Source of the DNA: an uncultured Nitrospirales bacterium
GTDB taxonomy: Bacteria > Nitrospirota > Nitrospiria > Nitrospirales > UBA8639
Direction: 5' to 3'
NCBI GenBank assembly: GCA_951812745.1
Contig: OX638327.1
Location: forward strand, 248,001 to 312,000
DNA: 64,000 bases
Shown here: one piece after another, positions 8,892-17,855 of the stretch
Position numbering within the stretch: the stretch's first letter is position 1
How the letters are laid out: each line of letters opens with the position of its first letter
Notes under the pieces: generated by a model
What the model was told of the DNA's origin: nothing
The model's database searches: none
Seen by the model: the letters and a program-made list of their open reading frames with translations, nothing else
Made by a program: the position numbers and the translations under genes

Positions 8892-9869
8892 TCACCAGTC
8901 CATTTCCTGCACCGGGTGGCTGGGGTGCCGTGAACCAGCGAGGGGGAGCAGGTACCTCTCGTAGATTGCCTCGTTCTTGTGGATGTCCGCGAACAAGCTG
9001 CTTTGAGCAAGTGCCTGCATGACCCGGCCTTTTTTACTTGGAGGGGAGGTGTTTCTCTTGTCCACGGATTCTTTCAAAAACGTGACACTCTCTCGAGGGT
9101 ACCCCAACTTATCGATCATCACGGCACACAATTGCTCCGTGAGGTTGTCGAAGTCGAGAAAAAAGTCGCACTTGATGTCTTGGAGATAGTGGCCACTGGC
9201 AAAGTATTCCTGCAAGGCAGCCGCTGTCAGGCCGAAGATTTTTGGAGGATCGTCAAACAACATCACGATTGTCCTGAAGGTCAGAAACCCCATGGGGTGG
9301 GGGAACGAATCCAGCCCCACCAATTTCTTCATCTTGACGGATCTCCTGATGGTTTGGGTAAACCAGATGAAAAATTCTACAGAAAGGTTTTCAAGGGATT
9401 GCGCACTGGCGTCTTCGCTCTTAAACCTGTCGACGAATTCCTGCCTGTGCCGGAACAGGAGCGTCCGGGTATTCGCATCCCATTTGCCGTTGTCGTCGTT
9501 GTCAACGAGTAATCGGATGGCCTTGGACAACAGGTTATTGGTCATGGCATGTGTATAGTAGAGGTATGACGAACAATACCAGGACTTGATGTCCCTCAAG
9601 GCACAGAGCTTGGGATACGCTTTCAGGTCGTCTGGCAACATGCTGTATCCAGCGTGACCCGTCCAGACCCGGCAATTGAGATTCCCAAATGGAAAGCCAT
9701 ACCGCTTGATGGCCTTCAAGATTTTCAGGGTGCTATGATGCGGGACGGTCAGGTCGTTCAACCTACACAGACGTTTGAGTTCCAACCAGTCCGCGGCATT
9801 TAAAAAAAAGTCGGTAAAGGTCGTCCCGGTCTTGGGGATATTCAAGCAGAATGACGGCTTGGGCAGCAT
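8892..9869 (-). CDS. Sulfotransferase-family protein
   Basis: A 325-residue protein with the 5'-phosphosulfate-binding motif IPKTGTTF near residue 10 and a 3'-phosphate-type CALRDIKSWYCSSYLYYTHAM near 90, as in PAPS-dependent sulfotransferases. The middle is diverged. It precedes the O-antigen ligase-like gene on the same strand with a short gap, so its acceptor may be a cell-surface glycan (inference). No PAPS-synthesis gene is in the window. Start ATG 9869 has no strong ribosome binding site. Confidence 0.7.
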   Translation of the reverse strand: MLPKPSFCLNIPKTGTTFTDFFLNAADWLELKRLCRLNDLTVPHHSTLKILKAIKRYGFPFGNLNCRVWTGHAGYSMLPDDLKAYPKLCALRDIKSWYCSSYLYYTHAMTNNLLSKAIRLLVDNDDNGKWDANTRTLLFRHRQEFVDRFKSEDASAQSLENLSVEFFIWFTQTIRRSVKMKKLVGLDSFPHPMGFLTFRTIVMLFDDPPKIFGLTAAALQEYFASGHYLQDIKCDFFLDFDNLTEQLCAVMIDKLGYPRESVTFLKESVDKRNTSPPSKKGRVMQALAQSSLFADIHKNEAIYERYLLPLAGSRHPSHPVQEMDW

Positions 9870-9886
9870 GGATCAATGCCTCTAGC

Positions 9887-9903
9887 CGGCGGCTTTGCCG
9901 CCG
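9887..9903. other. Perfect 7-bp stem hairpin upstream of the sulfotransferase gene
   Basis: CGGCGGC-ttt-GCCGCCG lies 18 bp before the sulfotransferase start, in the 209-bp gap after nagZ's stop. It could terminate nagZ transcription (nagZ reads toward it on the minus strand) or lie in the 5' UTR of the next gene. No poly-T tract follows on the minus strand. Confidence 0.4.
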
Positions 9904-10078
9904 TGCAAGGAGTGGACGGCTTTCATCAAGCGGTGGTGTCCAGCGGGGGGGGGCAGGTTTATGGGGGGAAGCCTAGCGTATTGGGGGCTCAAGATCAATG
10001 CCTGAAAAGCAGTGGTGGGCCCACAGCCGTAACGTCCTCTCCCCGTAAGACCACTGATGCTGATTCAATGTTGGGACC

Positions 10079-11179
10079 CTAGCGACCGCTTTCCATCCTC
10101 GCCAACAAGGCTTTGTGCCGCGGATGCCCAACGGTTTGCATGACCCGTGACGGATCGACGGGTTGGAATGGCGCGAGACGCTTCGTTTTCAAGGCCCGTA
10201 TGCGCGCCACGCTGGCCGTGAGCTTTTCCCACGAAAGCTCACCTCGTTCAAGGGCCTGCTCAATGGCTGCCACAGCCTCCTGTTGCCGTTCCTGCTGATG
10301 ACAGATTACGACCATGTCGGCACCGGCCTGTAAGGCTCGAACCGATGCGTTCCCGATGGACTGCTGGTCGAGAATGGCGCGCATTTCCATATCATCGGTG
10401 AGCGTGACGCCTTCAAAGCCCAACTGGTTCCGCAACAGATCGGTGAGAACGGGTCGGGACAGCGTCGCCGGACCTTCCGCATCGAGCGTGGGGTACCGCA
10501 CGTGCGCGGTCATGATTGTGGGCAGCCCGCGGCGGATCGCTTGCCGAAAGGGTTCGAGTTCCACGGCATCGAGTCGAGCGCGGTCGGCCTCCACCACGGG
10601 CAGGACGTGGTGTGAATCCGTCATGGTATCGCCATGCCCGGGAAAATGTTTGCCGCACGGGATGATACCATTGTCCTCAAACCCCTGCATCACGGCCAGG
10701 CCATACGTGCAGACCTGTTCGGGCTGTGTGCCATAGGCCCGATCCCCGATAATGGGATTGACCGGATTGCTGTTCACGTCCAGGATCGGCGCCAGGTTCA
10801 TGTTGATCCCGACCGCCCGCAGTTCTTGGGCCGTGACCTCCGCCGCCCCATAGGCCTCGTCCGGAGAGTGACACGCCGCAACTCTGGAAGCGGCGGGAAA
10901 CGTCGTAAAGCCTTGGGGTAAACGGGACACGCCACCACCCTCTTCATCGATGGCTATCAACAAGGGAGGGTTGGGCGCATGCTCCTGGAGGGCATTGGTC
11001 AGTCGCGCCACCTGTTCGGGATCCACGAGGTTACGCGAAAAGAGAATGACGCCACCCGGCCGACACTCTTGCAACCAATCGAGAACCGTCCGGGAGAGTT
11101 CCGTCCCCTGGAACCCCACCATCAAGAGTTGCCCGACGGTGTCTCGAATGGTCATGGAGAACTCGCTTATACCCGGCAT
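10079..11179 (-). CDS. nagZ: Beta-N-acetylhexosaminidase NagZ
   Basis: A 366-residue glycoside hydrolase family 3 enzyme that removes N-acetylglucosamine from muropeptides in the cytoplasm during cell-wall recycling. Seen are RPGGVILFSRNL, LLIAIDEEGGGVSRL and the signature KHFPGHGDTMTDSHHVLP, whose Asp/His pair is the flexible-loop acid/base, then LTDDMEMRAI carrying the nucleophile Asp. Length is normal for a single-domain NagZ. The predicted start ATG 11179 sits one base from the end of an insertion sequence; an internal ATG at 11155 (MTIRDTVGQLL) is an equally good start. Confidence 0.93.
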   Translation of the reverse strand: MPGISEFSMTIRDTVGQLLMVGFQGTELSRTVLDWLQECRPGGVILFSRNLVDPEQVARLTNALQEHAPNPPLLIAIDEEGGGVSRLPQGFTTFPAASRVAACHSPDEAYGAAEVTAQELRAVGINMNLAPILDVNSNPVNPIIGDRAYGTQPEQVCTYGLAVMQGFEDNGIIPCGKHFPGHGDTMTDSHHVLPVVEADRARLDAVELEPFRQAIRRGLPTIMTAHVRYPTLDAEGPATLSRPVLTDLLRNQLGFEGVTLTDDMEMRAILDQQSIGNASVRALQAGADMVVICHQQERQQEAVAAIEQALERGELSWEKLTASVARIRALKTKRLAPFQPVDPSRVMQTVGHPRHKALLARMESGR

Positions 11180-12248
11180 CTGTCATTCCTGTATGTGTTC
11201 AGTCATTCGTTGACAAGATTCATTCATGTGTTTCGGGGTTTGCCCCTGCAATGCCTGATGGGGGCGTACCTCATTGTAATAGAGGAGATATTGCTCCAAT
11301 TGGTCCCGGAACTCCGCCAGGGAGGCAAACGTGGTCCCGTCGATCAGGTCGTCGTTCAAGGTCCGCCAGAACCGTTCCACCTTCCCATTCGTCTGCGGCC
11401 GGTAGGGCCGGGCATACCGATGCTTAATCCCCAACTCCAACAGCATCCGTTCAAACGGGTGTGTGGCCGGCTGGGTCAGGGCCGCAAACTCCGACCCATT
11501 GTCCGTGAAGACCTCCGCAAATTGGAGCTGGTACCGCCGGTGGAGCAGATTGAAGCTCTTCAGGGCGCTGAACATCACCGTCAGATTCTTCAGATCGCTC
11601 ACTACCTCGGCCCAGGCCAGACGGATACAGGCGTCGATCACGCATGCCAGATAATAGCGCGTGGGATCGGTGGCAATCAGATCCTTACTCAAGTGATGGC
11701 AGTCCATCTGCCCTAATTCCCCGGCTTGCTGCTTCACGATGCGACGTTTCTCCTCGCGCAGCTTGGGCGTTAAGCGGTTCAGCCCGTATCACTGGGTAAT
11801 CCGATACACCGTACTCGGCGAGGGCGTCAGGTGCTTCAGTTTGGGGGCCAGAAGTTGGCAAATCTCATAGCGGTTGACGCCCTGGTGCCGGTGTTGCAAG
11901 ACTTGCTGCTCAATATACCCGTAGACCCGCCGACTTTTCCACTTCGGATCGCGCTTCTGCGGGACCAGGGCTTGATCCGCCCCGTTCTGGTGAAACCGGT
12001 GGTCATACTTGAAGAAGGTCTGCCGGTGGGTCTGATGAAACCGGTAGAAGTCGGCCACAAAGCGGAACGTGGGGTGCCGTTTCTGTTTGACCAACTCATA
12101 TTCCTGGATCAGGAATTTCCACTTCCGGACATAGTTACGGTAGAGGGTTGTATCCTCCGTATTCTTGCGCATGGCTTCGCCTCCAGATGATAGGGTGAGT
12201 CACCCTGCATGCTGTCAACGAATGACTGAACCTTTACAGGGATGACAG
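11180..12248 (-). mobile_element. IS481-like insertion sequence, about 1.07 kb
   Basis: Bounded by 36-bp imperfect terminal inverted repeats at 11180-11215 and 12213-12248 (32 of 36 positions match by hand alignment). Both begin CTGTCAT and end TTCAGTCATTCGTTGACA toward the interior. It contains one transposase gene broken by a single stop. The element is inserted exactly between the uvrA stop (8 bp away) and the nagZ start (1 bp away). No convincing target-site duplication was found. Confidence 0.85.
11183..12172 (-). pseudogene. IS481-like transposase interrupted by one in-frame TGA
   Basis: Two open segments, 12172-11789 and 11737-11183, are in the same frame and separated only by TGA at 11789-11791. 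Read through, they give one protein of about 329 residues. The N-terminal part has a DNA-binding helix-turn-helix (VNRYEICQLLAPKLKHLTPS) and the C-terminal part the rve/DDE catalytic core: MDCHHL for the first Asp, FTDNGSEF for the second, and RPYRPQTNGKVERFWRTLNDD with the Glu. The stop falls in ITQ-stop-YGLNRL and would be restored by a single C-to-T reversal (CGA Arg). Everything else looks intact, so inactivation is recent or the stop is a sequencing error. Confidence 0.85.
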
Positions 12249-12255
12249 TCCGGCG

Positions 12256-14763
12256 TCAGGCAACGTCGTCTTCGCGGAGCACCTGCGCGGTCCAGGACGT
12301 GCCGGAGCGGATCAATTCGGCAGGAGGGCCTGCCTCCACGATCTCCCCGCCGGCGTTCCCGCCGTCCGGGCCCAGGTCGAGAATCCAGTCCGCATTGCGG
12401 ATCACGTCCAGATTATGTTCGATCACGAGCACGGTATTCCCGTGTTCCACCAGCCGGTTCAACACGTCGAGCAGGCGTTGCACGTCCGCGAAATGCAACC
12501 CGGTCGTCGGCTCATCCAGCAGGTACAGGGTGCGGCCCGTGGCCCGCTTGGACAGCTCGCGACTGAGTTTCACGCGTTGCGCCTCGCCCCCGGACAACGT
12601 TGTGGCGGACTGCCCCAGCTTGACATAGTGCAGGCCCACGTCCGCCAGCGTCTGCAGTTTCCTCGCGATCGCCGGGATATGCGTGAAAAAGTCCTGCGCC
12701 TCCGCCACGGTCATGTCCAACACGTCCGCAATACTCTTGCCCTTGTGCCGCACGTCCAGCGTTTCCCGGTTATACCGCCGTCCCTTGCAGGCCTCGCAGG
12801 TCACGTACACGTCCGGCAAAAAATGCATCTCGATTTTCAGCAGCCCGCCGCCCTGGCACGCCTCGCACCGGCCACCCTTCACGTTGAAACTGTAGCGCCC
12901 TGGCCGGTACCCGCGCACGCGCGACTCGGGCAGCCCGGCGAACAGATCGCGGATGAACGTGAACACGCCCGTGTACGTGGCGGGATTGGAGCGCGGCGTG
13001 CGGCCGATGGGCGACTGATCGATATCGATCACTTTGTCCAGGGCCGCGGCCCCGTTCAGCGCCCGGCAGCCTTCCATCCGGGGTTTCTTGTGAAACAGCA
13101 CCGACGACAGCGACGGGAACAGGACCTCCAGCACCAGGGTACTCTTGCCGGACCCGGACACGCCGGTGACGCACGTCAACAGCCCCAGCGGGATCTTCGC
13201 GTTCACGGATTTCATATTATGCTTGTCGGCCCCGACCACGGTGAGAAACGTCTTGGGCCGGCGGGTGCGCGCGGGCAACGCCACGCGTTTCTCCCCGCGC
13301 AGGTACTGCCCGGTCAGCGAATCGGGATGGCGCATCACCTCCGCGGGCGAGCCCTGCGTCACGATCGACCCGCCGTACACGCCCGCGCCGGGTCCCATGT
13401 CCACGATATGATCCGCCACGCGCATGGTCGCGGCATCATGCTCCACCACCAGCACGGTATTGCCCAGGTCGCGGAGCCGCAGCAAGGTTTGCAGCAACCG
13501 GTGATTATCGCGCTGGTGCAGGCCGATACTCGGCTCATCCAGGATATACAACACTCCCACCAGCCCGGACCCGATTTGGGTCGCCAGCCGGATGCGCTGC
13601 CCTTCCCCGCCCGACAGGGTGGCGGCCGCCCGGTCCAGCGTCAGATAATCCAGCCCCACGTTCAGCAAAAACTCCAGCCGTTCCCGGATCTCCTTCAGGA
13701 TGCGCCGGCCGATCATGCGCTCCCGTTCGCTCAAGGCCAGGTCCCCGAAAAACGGCACGGCCTCGCGGATCGAAAGCTCTGTGACCTCGGCAATGGACTT
13801 TCCGCCGACCTTCACCGCCAGGCTCTCCGCCTTCAGCCGCGTCCCCCGGCAGACCGGGCAGCGGTAATGCTCGGAATACTCCTGGCCCTCCGGGCACGCG
13901 GACACCTCGTAGCCGATCCCGTCACACGCGGGACACGCGCCGTGCGGGCTGTTGAACGAAAACACCCGCGGCGCCAGTTCCGGATAACTCACGCCGCACG
14001 TGATACACGCCAACTGTTCGCTGTACAGCGTGACCTCGTCCGTCTCCGCCAGCACGCCCACCAGGCCTTGGGTCAACTTCAACGCCGTCTCCACCGAATC
14101 CGCCAATCGCCGTTGCAACGCCTCCTCGTCCTTCATCACCAGCCGGTCCACGACGATCTCGATCGTATGCTTCCGCTGCTTGTCCAGCGAGATCGTGTCG
14201 TCCAGCCCGACGATCGTGCCGTCGATACGCGCCCGCACGTAGCCCGCGCGCCGGGCGTCGGTCAACTCCTTGCGATACTCCCCTTTGCGGCCACGCACGA
14301 TGGGCGCCAGGATCTGAAACCGCGATCCCGCCGGCAGCGCGCCGATGGCATCCACCATCTGCTGCACCGTCTGCGCCGTAATCGGCTGCCCGCAATTCAC
14401 GCAAAACGGCCGGCCCACCCGGGCAAAGAGCAGGCGCAGGTAGTCGTAAATCTCCGTCACCGTGCCGACCGTGGACCGGGGGTTGTGGCTGGTGCTCTTC
14501 TGCTCGATGGAAATCGCGGGTGACAGGCCCTCGATGGAATCCACGTCGGGCTTGCCCATCTGTTCCAGGAACTGGCGCGCGTAGGCCGACAACGACTCCA
14601 CGTACCGTCGCTGCCCCTCGGCATAAATCGTGTCGAAACTCAACGACGACTTGCCCGAGCCGCTCAACCCCGTCACCACCACCAACCGGTCGCGCGGCAG
14701 CACCACGTCGAGGTTCTTCAGATTATGCTCGCGCGCGCCTTTGATATGAATGGACTGGCTCAT
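12256..14763 (-). CDS. uvrA: Excinuclease ABC subunit A, short form
   Basis: UvrA, the damage-sensing ATPase of nucleotide excision repair. Both ABC cassettes are present: Walker [10 protein letters not shown] near residue 35 and GVSGSGKST near 520; signatures [12 protein letters not shown] and [16 protein letters not shown]; Walker [12 protein letters not shown] and [11 protein letters not shown]. Zinc modules are seen as CITCG...ACPAC and CEACQGGG...CEACKG. The protein is 835 residues, about 105 short of E. coli UvrA. The gap is between [11 protein letters not shown] and [11 protein letters not shown], where the usual ~115-residue segment is reduced to under 20. The frame is continuous, so this is a real deletion or lineage variant and not a frameshift. 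Confidence 0.95.
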   Translation of the reverse strand: MSQSIHIKGAREHNLKNLDVVLPRDRLVVVTGLSGSGKSSLSFDTIYAEGQRRYVESLSAYARQFLEQMGKPDVDSIEGLSPAISIEQKSTSHNPRSTVGTVTEIYDYLRLLFARVGRPFCVNCGQPITAQTVQQMVDAIGALPAGSRFQILAPIVRGRKGEYRKELTDARRAGYVRARIDGTIVGLDDTISLDKQRKHTIEIVVDRLVMKDEEALQRRLADSVETALKLTQGLVGVLAETDEVTLYSEQLACITCGVSYPELAPRVFSFNSPHGACPACDGIGYEVSACPEGQEYSEHYRCPVCRGTRLKAESLAVKVGGKSIAEVTELSIREAVPFFGDLALSERERMIGRRILKEIRERLEFLLNVGLDYLTLDRAAATLSGGEGQRIRLATQIGSGLVGVLYILDEPSIGLHQRDNHRLLQTLLRLRDLGNTVLVVEHDAATMRVADHIVDMGPGAGVYGGSIVTQGSPAEVMRHPDSLTGQYLRGEKRVALPARTRRPKTFLTVVGADKHNMKSVNAKIPLGLLTCVTGVSGSGKSTLVLEVLFPSLSSVLFHKKPRMEGCRALNGAAALDKVIDIDQSPIGRTPRSNPATYTGVFTFIRDLFAGLPESRVRGYRPGRYSFNVKGGRCEACQGGGLLKIEMHFLPDVYVTCEACKGRRYNRETLDVRHKGKSIADVLDMTVAEAQDFFTHIPAIARKLQTLADVGLHYVKLGQSATTLSGGEAQRVKLSRELSKRATGRTLYLLDEPTTGLHFADVQRLLDVLNRLVEHGNTVLVIEHNLDVIRNADWILDLGPDGGNAGGEIVEAGPPAELIRSGTSWTAQVLREDDVA

Positions 14764-14775
14764 AGGTCCGTACGC

Positions 14776-14848
14776 GGCCTCTCCGTGGTCGTAGCCGCGC
14801 GATCCCGGGTCAGAGCCCGGGACATGCCTTCTCGCACCTCGAGAGGCC
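14776..14848. repeat. Direct repeat, family E, copy 1
   Basis: GTAGCCGCGCGATCCCGGGT followed by CAGAGCCCGGGACATGCC is repeated almost exactly at 14988-15060. The core GATCCCGGGTCAGAGCCCGGGA can fold. The second copy lies inside the tail of the decayed SLAM-like gene, so the repeat probably accompanied its truncation. Confidence 0.75.
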
Positions 14849-14951
14849 TCAAAATGCCCTCACCCCTGACCCTCTCCCGGAGGGAGAGGGGGAAAACCGC
14901 GTCATGAGAGGACGCGGTTACAAAATATAGAATGTGTCGGGGCCGTATCTC

Positions 14952-15655
14952 AAATGTATTTTCCAGACGCACCGCCTGCGGCCCGGCGGCCGCTCCGCAG
15001 GTGTAGCCGCGCGATCCCGGGTCAGAGCCCGGGACGTGCCTTCTCGCGCCCAGAGAGGCCGAGGAGAAGAAAGCGCCATCCCCGCTCGGAATTTACACTC
15101 GAACAGTTGTGCGTTGGACTTGCGCCGTTCGTTGGAGAACACGACCTGGGAACTGAAGCCGAACACCGTCACCGCGCGATTGAGCCGCGTGGCTGGTCCA
15201 ATCCGGTTCCGGTTCTCGCGGGCAGAGTTATCAGTCGTGAACGGAAACCACTGGCCCTCAAAATTCGTCCACCGGAACTCGCCGCCGGCGCCGATTGTAA
15301 AGCCCCAGGGCAACGCCACGTTCGTCCCCACCCGGGTCCAGCATCCGGCACGGCTCCAGGCAGGTAACTTGCCTCCTGCTGCATAGAGCCGATGCAACGC
15401 CGCAATGGCTTCATTCAGTCACGCCTCCGCGGCTTCGTCCGTCTCCATCCGGCCAGCCTCGCCGATGGCCGCCAAGCCAAGGAGAAACCGAATCTCAATG
15501 CTGTCCGGGCGATTCTGAGGCGCCAGGGGCCGCAAGATCTTCAGCGCCTTGAGAGGTTCCCGATGTTCTATCAGTGCACGGGCTTCGTTCACCCGAGGGA
15601 TTAAGGAGAGGTGAGCGTCGGCGAAAGCCGGAAGCGCAAGGAGAAGGGCGGGCAC
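14952..15655 (-). pseudogene. Decayed surface-lipoprotein assembly modifier (SLAM/DUF560-like) gene
   Basis: Two remnants of one outer-membrane gene. The 5' part (15655-15419) encodes a signal-like MPALLLALPAFADA, then an alpha-helical repeat segment (EARALIEHREPLKALKILRP, FLLGLAAIGEA). The 3' part (about 15397-15070) encodes barrel strands: LPWGFTIGAGGEFRWTNFEG, WFPFTTDNSARENRNRI, TVFGFSSQVVFSNERRKSNA. In SLAM proteins these are the N-terminal TPR-like and C-terminal 14-strand barrel regions; here most of the barrel is missing, a stop separates the halves, and the 3' end runs into a dispersed repeat. It lies downstream of a TbpB-like lipoprotein on the same strand, the typical SLAM-substrate pairing. 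Family call from pattern recognition. Confidence 0.65.
14988..15060. repeat. Direct repeat, family E, copy 2
   Basis: Second copy of the repeat at 14776-14848, 212 bp away in the same orientation, overlapping the 3' end of the SLAM-like pseudogene. Confidence 0.75.
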
Positions 15656-15696
15656 GGCACACGCCCGCCATCATCTCATGACAGGCATGAAAGAGA

Positions 15697-15726
15697 GAGG
15701 AAGGTGACCGGAAGGTCACCTTCCTC
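15697..15726. terminator. 13-bp perfect stem-loop between the TbpB-like gene and the SLAM-like remnant
   Basis: GAGGAAGGTGACC, loop GGAA, GGTCACCTTCCTC. It lies 54 bp beyond the lipoprotein stop and 42 bp before the SLAM-like start. It probably acts as a terminator or attenuator that lets the lipoprotein be expressed at higher level than the downstream gene. No U-tract is evident, so the mechanism is uncertain. Confidence 0.6.
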
Positions 15727-15779
15727 ACGGCTGAGGGGCCTTGATGGCACGCGGGGTGAGTAGGGGTGAGTAGGGGTAC

Positions 15780-17012
15780 TTAGGGGGTTGAAGATTGTTG
15801 GTACGTTCCGAAAGCCCCGATGAACGTCACGGTGGCATCCTCTTCTTGACTAGCATTTGAAGCACCAAACGTTCCGCCAACGCCCTCTGGATGCGAAGTC
15901 TCATCTTTCCCGAAAAACTCGCCACCCCATTTACCGGAGTACGTGTCGTCACCTATTATGCTAGTCCCACTGGTTTCACCCCAAAAAAACCCACCTGCGT
16001 TCTCGGTTATGGCGGCTTCTCCCAGCGTCAGTTCTGTGATGGGCAGCGGGGCGTCGGTGGTGCCATCCTTAAGCGTCAAGGGGCCGCCGGCACTGTTAAA
16101 CAAGGTAGGAGTATGCACTCTTCCGCGAATCGTTCCCATGCCATCGTCGCCGGCATCGAAGTTGGCCTCCAGATTCACCACTGCGCTGAAAAATCCGGTC
16201 GGTTGCCATGGAACGTTGTCTAAACGCTCATCCGTGGCCACAAAGCTACCGATCGCATCTCCTTGATAGGTTGCCCTCCCGGTGAGAGTCTGAATATTCA
16301 ATCCCCCAGCATCCTCGTCAAACGGATTGTTGGTATCTCCAAAAACGCCAAATACGAAAGGGATTTCCGGATTCTCTGGCACAAACCACCAGGTCCCCCC
16401 GGCCATATAGTCGGTATCGCCTGGATCTCCGACGAAGTGCGGCTGTAAGTCCGTCAAGGCGAGAACCGTCAGATCCCCTTGGGGAATCTGATCCGTTTGG
16501 TCTTCCGGCCCTATGGTTTTATGCAAAAGGGTGCCACGCCAGGTTCCAGCACCCCCTCCGGGGATGTGGGCTGGGTTCCCGCAGTGGGGGCATATCTGAG
16601 TGCCACTAGTAGTAAATACGGGAAAAGCTAGATCTTCATCAGGACCTAACTCCACTTCAGGATCCACTTCAGGATTTCCATCAGAGTCGCTATTATACGT
16701 TATATTAAAAACTGGTCGCAGTTTCCCATCCGGATAATCGTAGTTGTCTCTATACTCCGCGTCGGCAGTCACGACGTCTTTGGTTATATTATCGACGTCC
16801 GTATTTGAAGATTGTAGAATACTGCCTTGCTGGGGAATACTCTGGGCTGCTCGTGAAGCCGCGTCGGAGAGCGTGAGGTCCGACATGCCGCCGCCGCCAT
16901 CCATGACGCCGCCACCCATGAGGCCGCCGCCCCCCCCTCCTCCACCGCAGCCGGACAGGACCAAGACAACATACACCATTGCCCCCCTCCCTACCCATCT
17001 TTTCGCGCTCAT
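15780..17012 (-). CDS. TbpB-like surface lipoprotein (transferrin-binding-protein-like)
   Basis: A 410-residue lipoprotein. The N-terminus MSAKRWVGRGAMVYVVLVLSGC is a lipoprotein signal with lipobox LSGC, followed by a long glycine-rich tether (GGGGGGGG...GGGVMDGGGG). The C-terminal half has the repeated small-barrel motif of TbpB/factor-H-binding-type lipoproteins: LTGRATYQGDAIGSFVATDE and YSGKWGGEFFGKDETSHPEG with VGGTFGAS. A CPHCGNP pair in the middle may bind metal. ATG 17012 is preceded by AAGGAG. Ligand unknown; iron-protein binding should not be assumed. Expected to be displayed on the outer surface by a SLAM protein, whose gene just downstream is broken. Confidence 0.75.
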   Translation of the reverse strand: MSAKRWVGRGAMVYVVLVLSGCGGGGGGGGLMGGGVMDGGGGMSDLTLSDAASRAAQSIPQQGSILQSSNTDVDNITKDVVTADAEYRDNYDYPDGKLRPVFNITYNSDSDGNPEVDPEVELGPDEDLAFPVFTTSGTQICPHCGNPAHIPGGGAGTWRGTLLHKTIGPEDQTDQIPQGDLTVLALTDLQPHFVGDPGDTDYMAGGTWWFVPENPEIPFVFGVFGDTNNPFDEDAGGLNIQTLTGRATYQGDAIGSFVATDERLDNVPWQPTGFFSAVVNLEANFDAGDDGMGTIRGRVHTPTLFNSAGGPLTLKDGTTDAPLPITELTLGEAAITENAGGFFWGETSGTSIIGDDTYSGKWGGEFFGKDETSHPEGVGGTFGASNASQEEDATVTFIGAFGTYQQSSTP

Positions 17013-17108
17013 GACTGATGTCTCCTTGGATTTGAGGTTGTATCCTACACGGCAAGCCGTGCGTGAATATAATAAGCACACGTTATATTTAAGATAACAT
17101 ACTTTATA

Positions 17109-17675
17109 TTAAAAATTAATCATACTGGGGTCGGCATCATACTCGAACCAATGGAGGGCGTCAAGGGTTTGTATGGGGCCCCCTCTTTGGCCCTCGGGTT
17201 GGTGTTGAAGCAGGAATGGGCCCGGAGCTTGGCGGCCCAGGCGAGGGTGGGGCAACACGGTCTTGTCAGCCGGCAGTCCGTCGGCGAGTGTCCGGTTCAA
17301 GGCGGCGCGGTCGTCGAGGCGCTGCGGGAAATGGCCGAGGCCCTCCGCCCCGTTGTCGGAGAGGATGCACCGGGGGGGGGGCGGGGAGAGCGCACACAGC
17401 GAGTCGAGGGCGTGGTGGGTGTGGCCGCGGGGTCCGTTGGCTTGGGTGAACGTCTGCTGCCAGCGCTAGCGCGTGCGCCGGCTGACCCCGCAGGCCTCCC
17501 CGGTCGCGGCTTGGCCGTACCGGGCCCAGACCTGCAGAATGGTGAGTCGGTGTTGAGCCTCTTTGGGTGTCCTCTCCCAAGCATGCCCGACTTGCGCTCG
17601 TCGATTAAACCCCTTGAGGCGGAAGCCGACCTGGTGGACGTGCATGGCCCCTCCTCCTGCTTCGAGAAGTGCCAC
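17109..17675 (-). pseudogene. Degenerate IS transposase (HTH plus integrase-core remnant)
   Basis: Read on the minus strand, 17675-17466 gives MHVHQVGFRLKGFNRRAQVG then an HTH (HRLTILQVWARYGQAATGEA, CGVSRRTR) and a TAG stop; the same frame resumes RWQQTFTQANGPRGHTHHAL. After a G-rich run that breaks the frame, LSDNG-like and FNRTL-like fragments appear, ending PFLLQHQPEGQRGG, which is typical of the C-terminus of integrase-core transposases. Several stops, frameshifts and an internal deletion make it non-functional. The exact family (IS481-like) is tentative. Bases 17676-17855 beyond it hold no recognisable gene. Confidence 0.55.
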
Positions 17676-17855
17676 AGGTTTCTGAACTTATACAGGGTTT
17701 TCTGCAATGGGTTAACCCCAAGCGTCTCCTTTTCGGCAATGCAGAACGGTCCCCTCGGGCCGCGTCGCTGAGGAAGAAAGCCGCAGCGTGAGGGGTATCT
17801 GTCCGGCGACGTTGCTCGCCTTGACAAATTCGGCGGACCGGTGCTAACTGCTTGC

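Noticed and set aside
8879-9010. N-terminal extension of the O-antigen ligase-like protein
   Set aside because: The extension is Arg/Thr/Ser-rich and lies antisense-free but fully overlapping the sulfotransferase C-terminus; GTG 8878 fits better.
12415-14523. A 702-codon open frame on the plus strand
   Set aside because: It lies wholly antisense to uvrA and reads His/Arg/Gln-rich without motifs; a composition shadow of a GC-rich gene.
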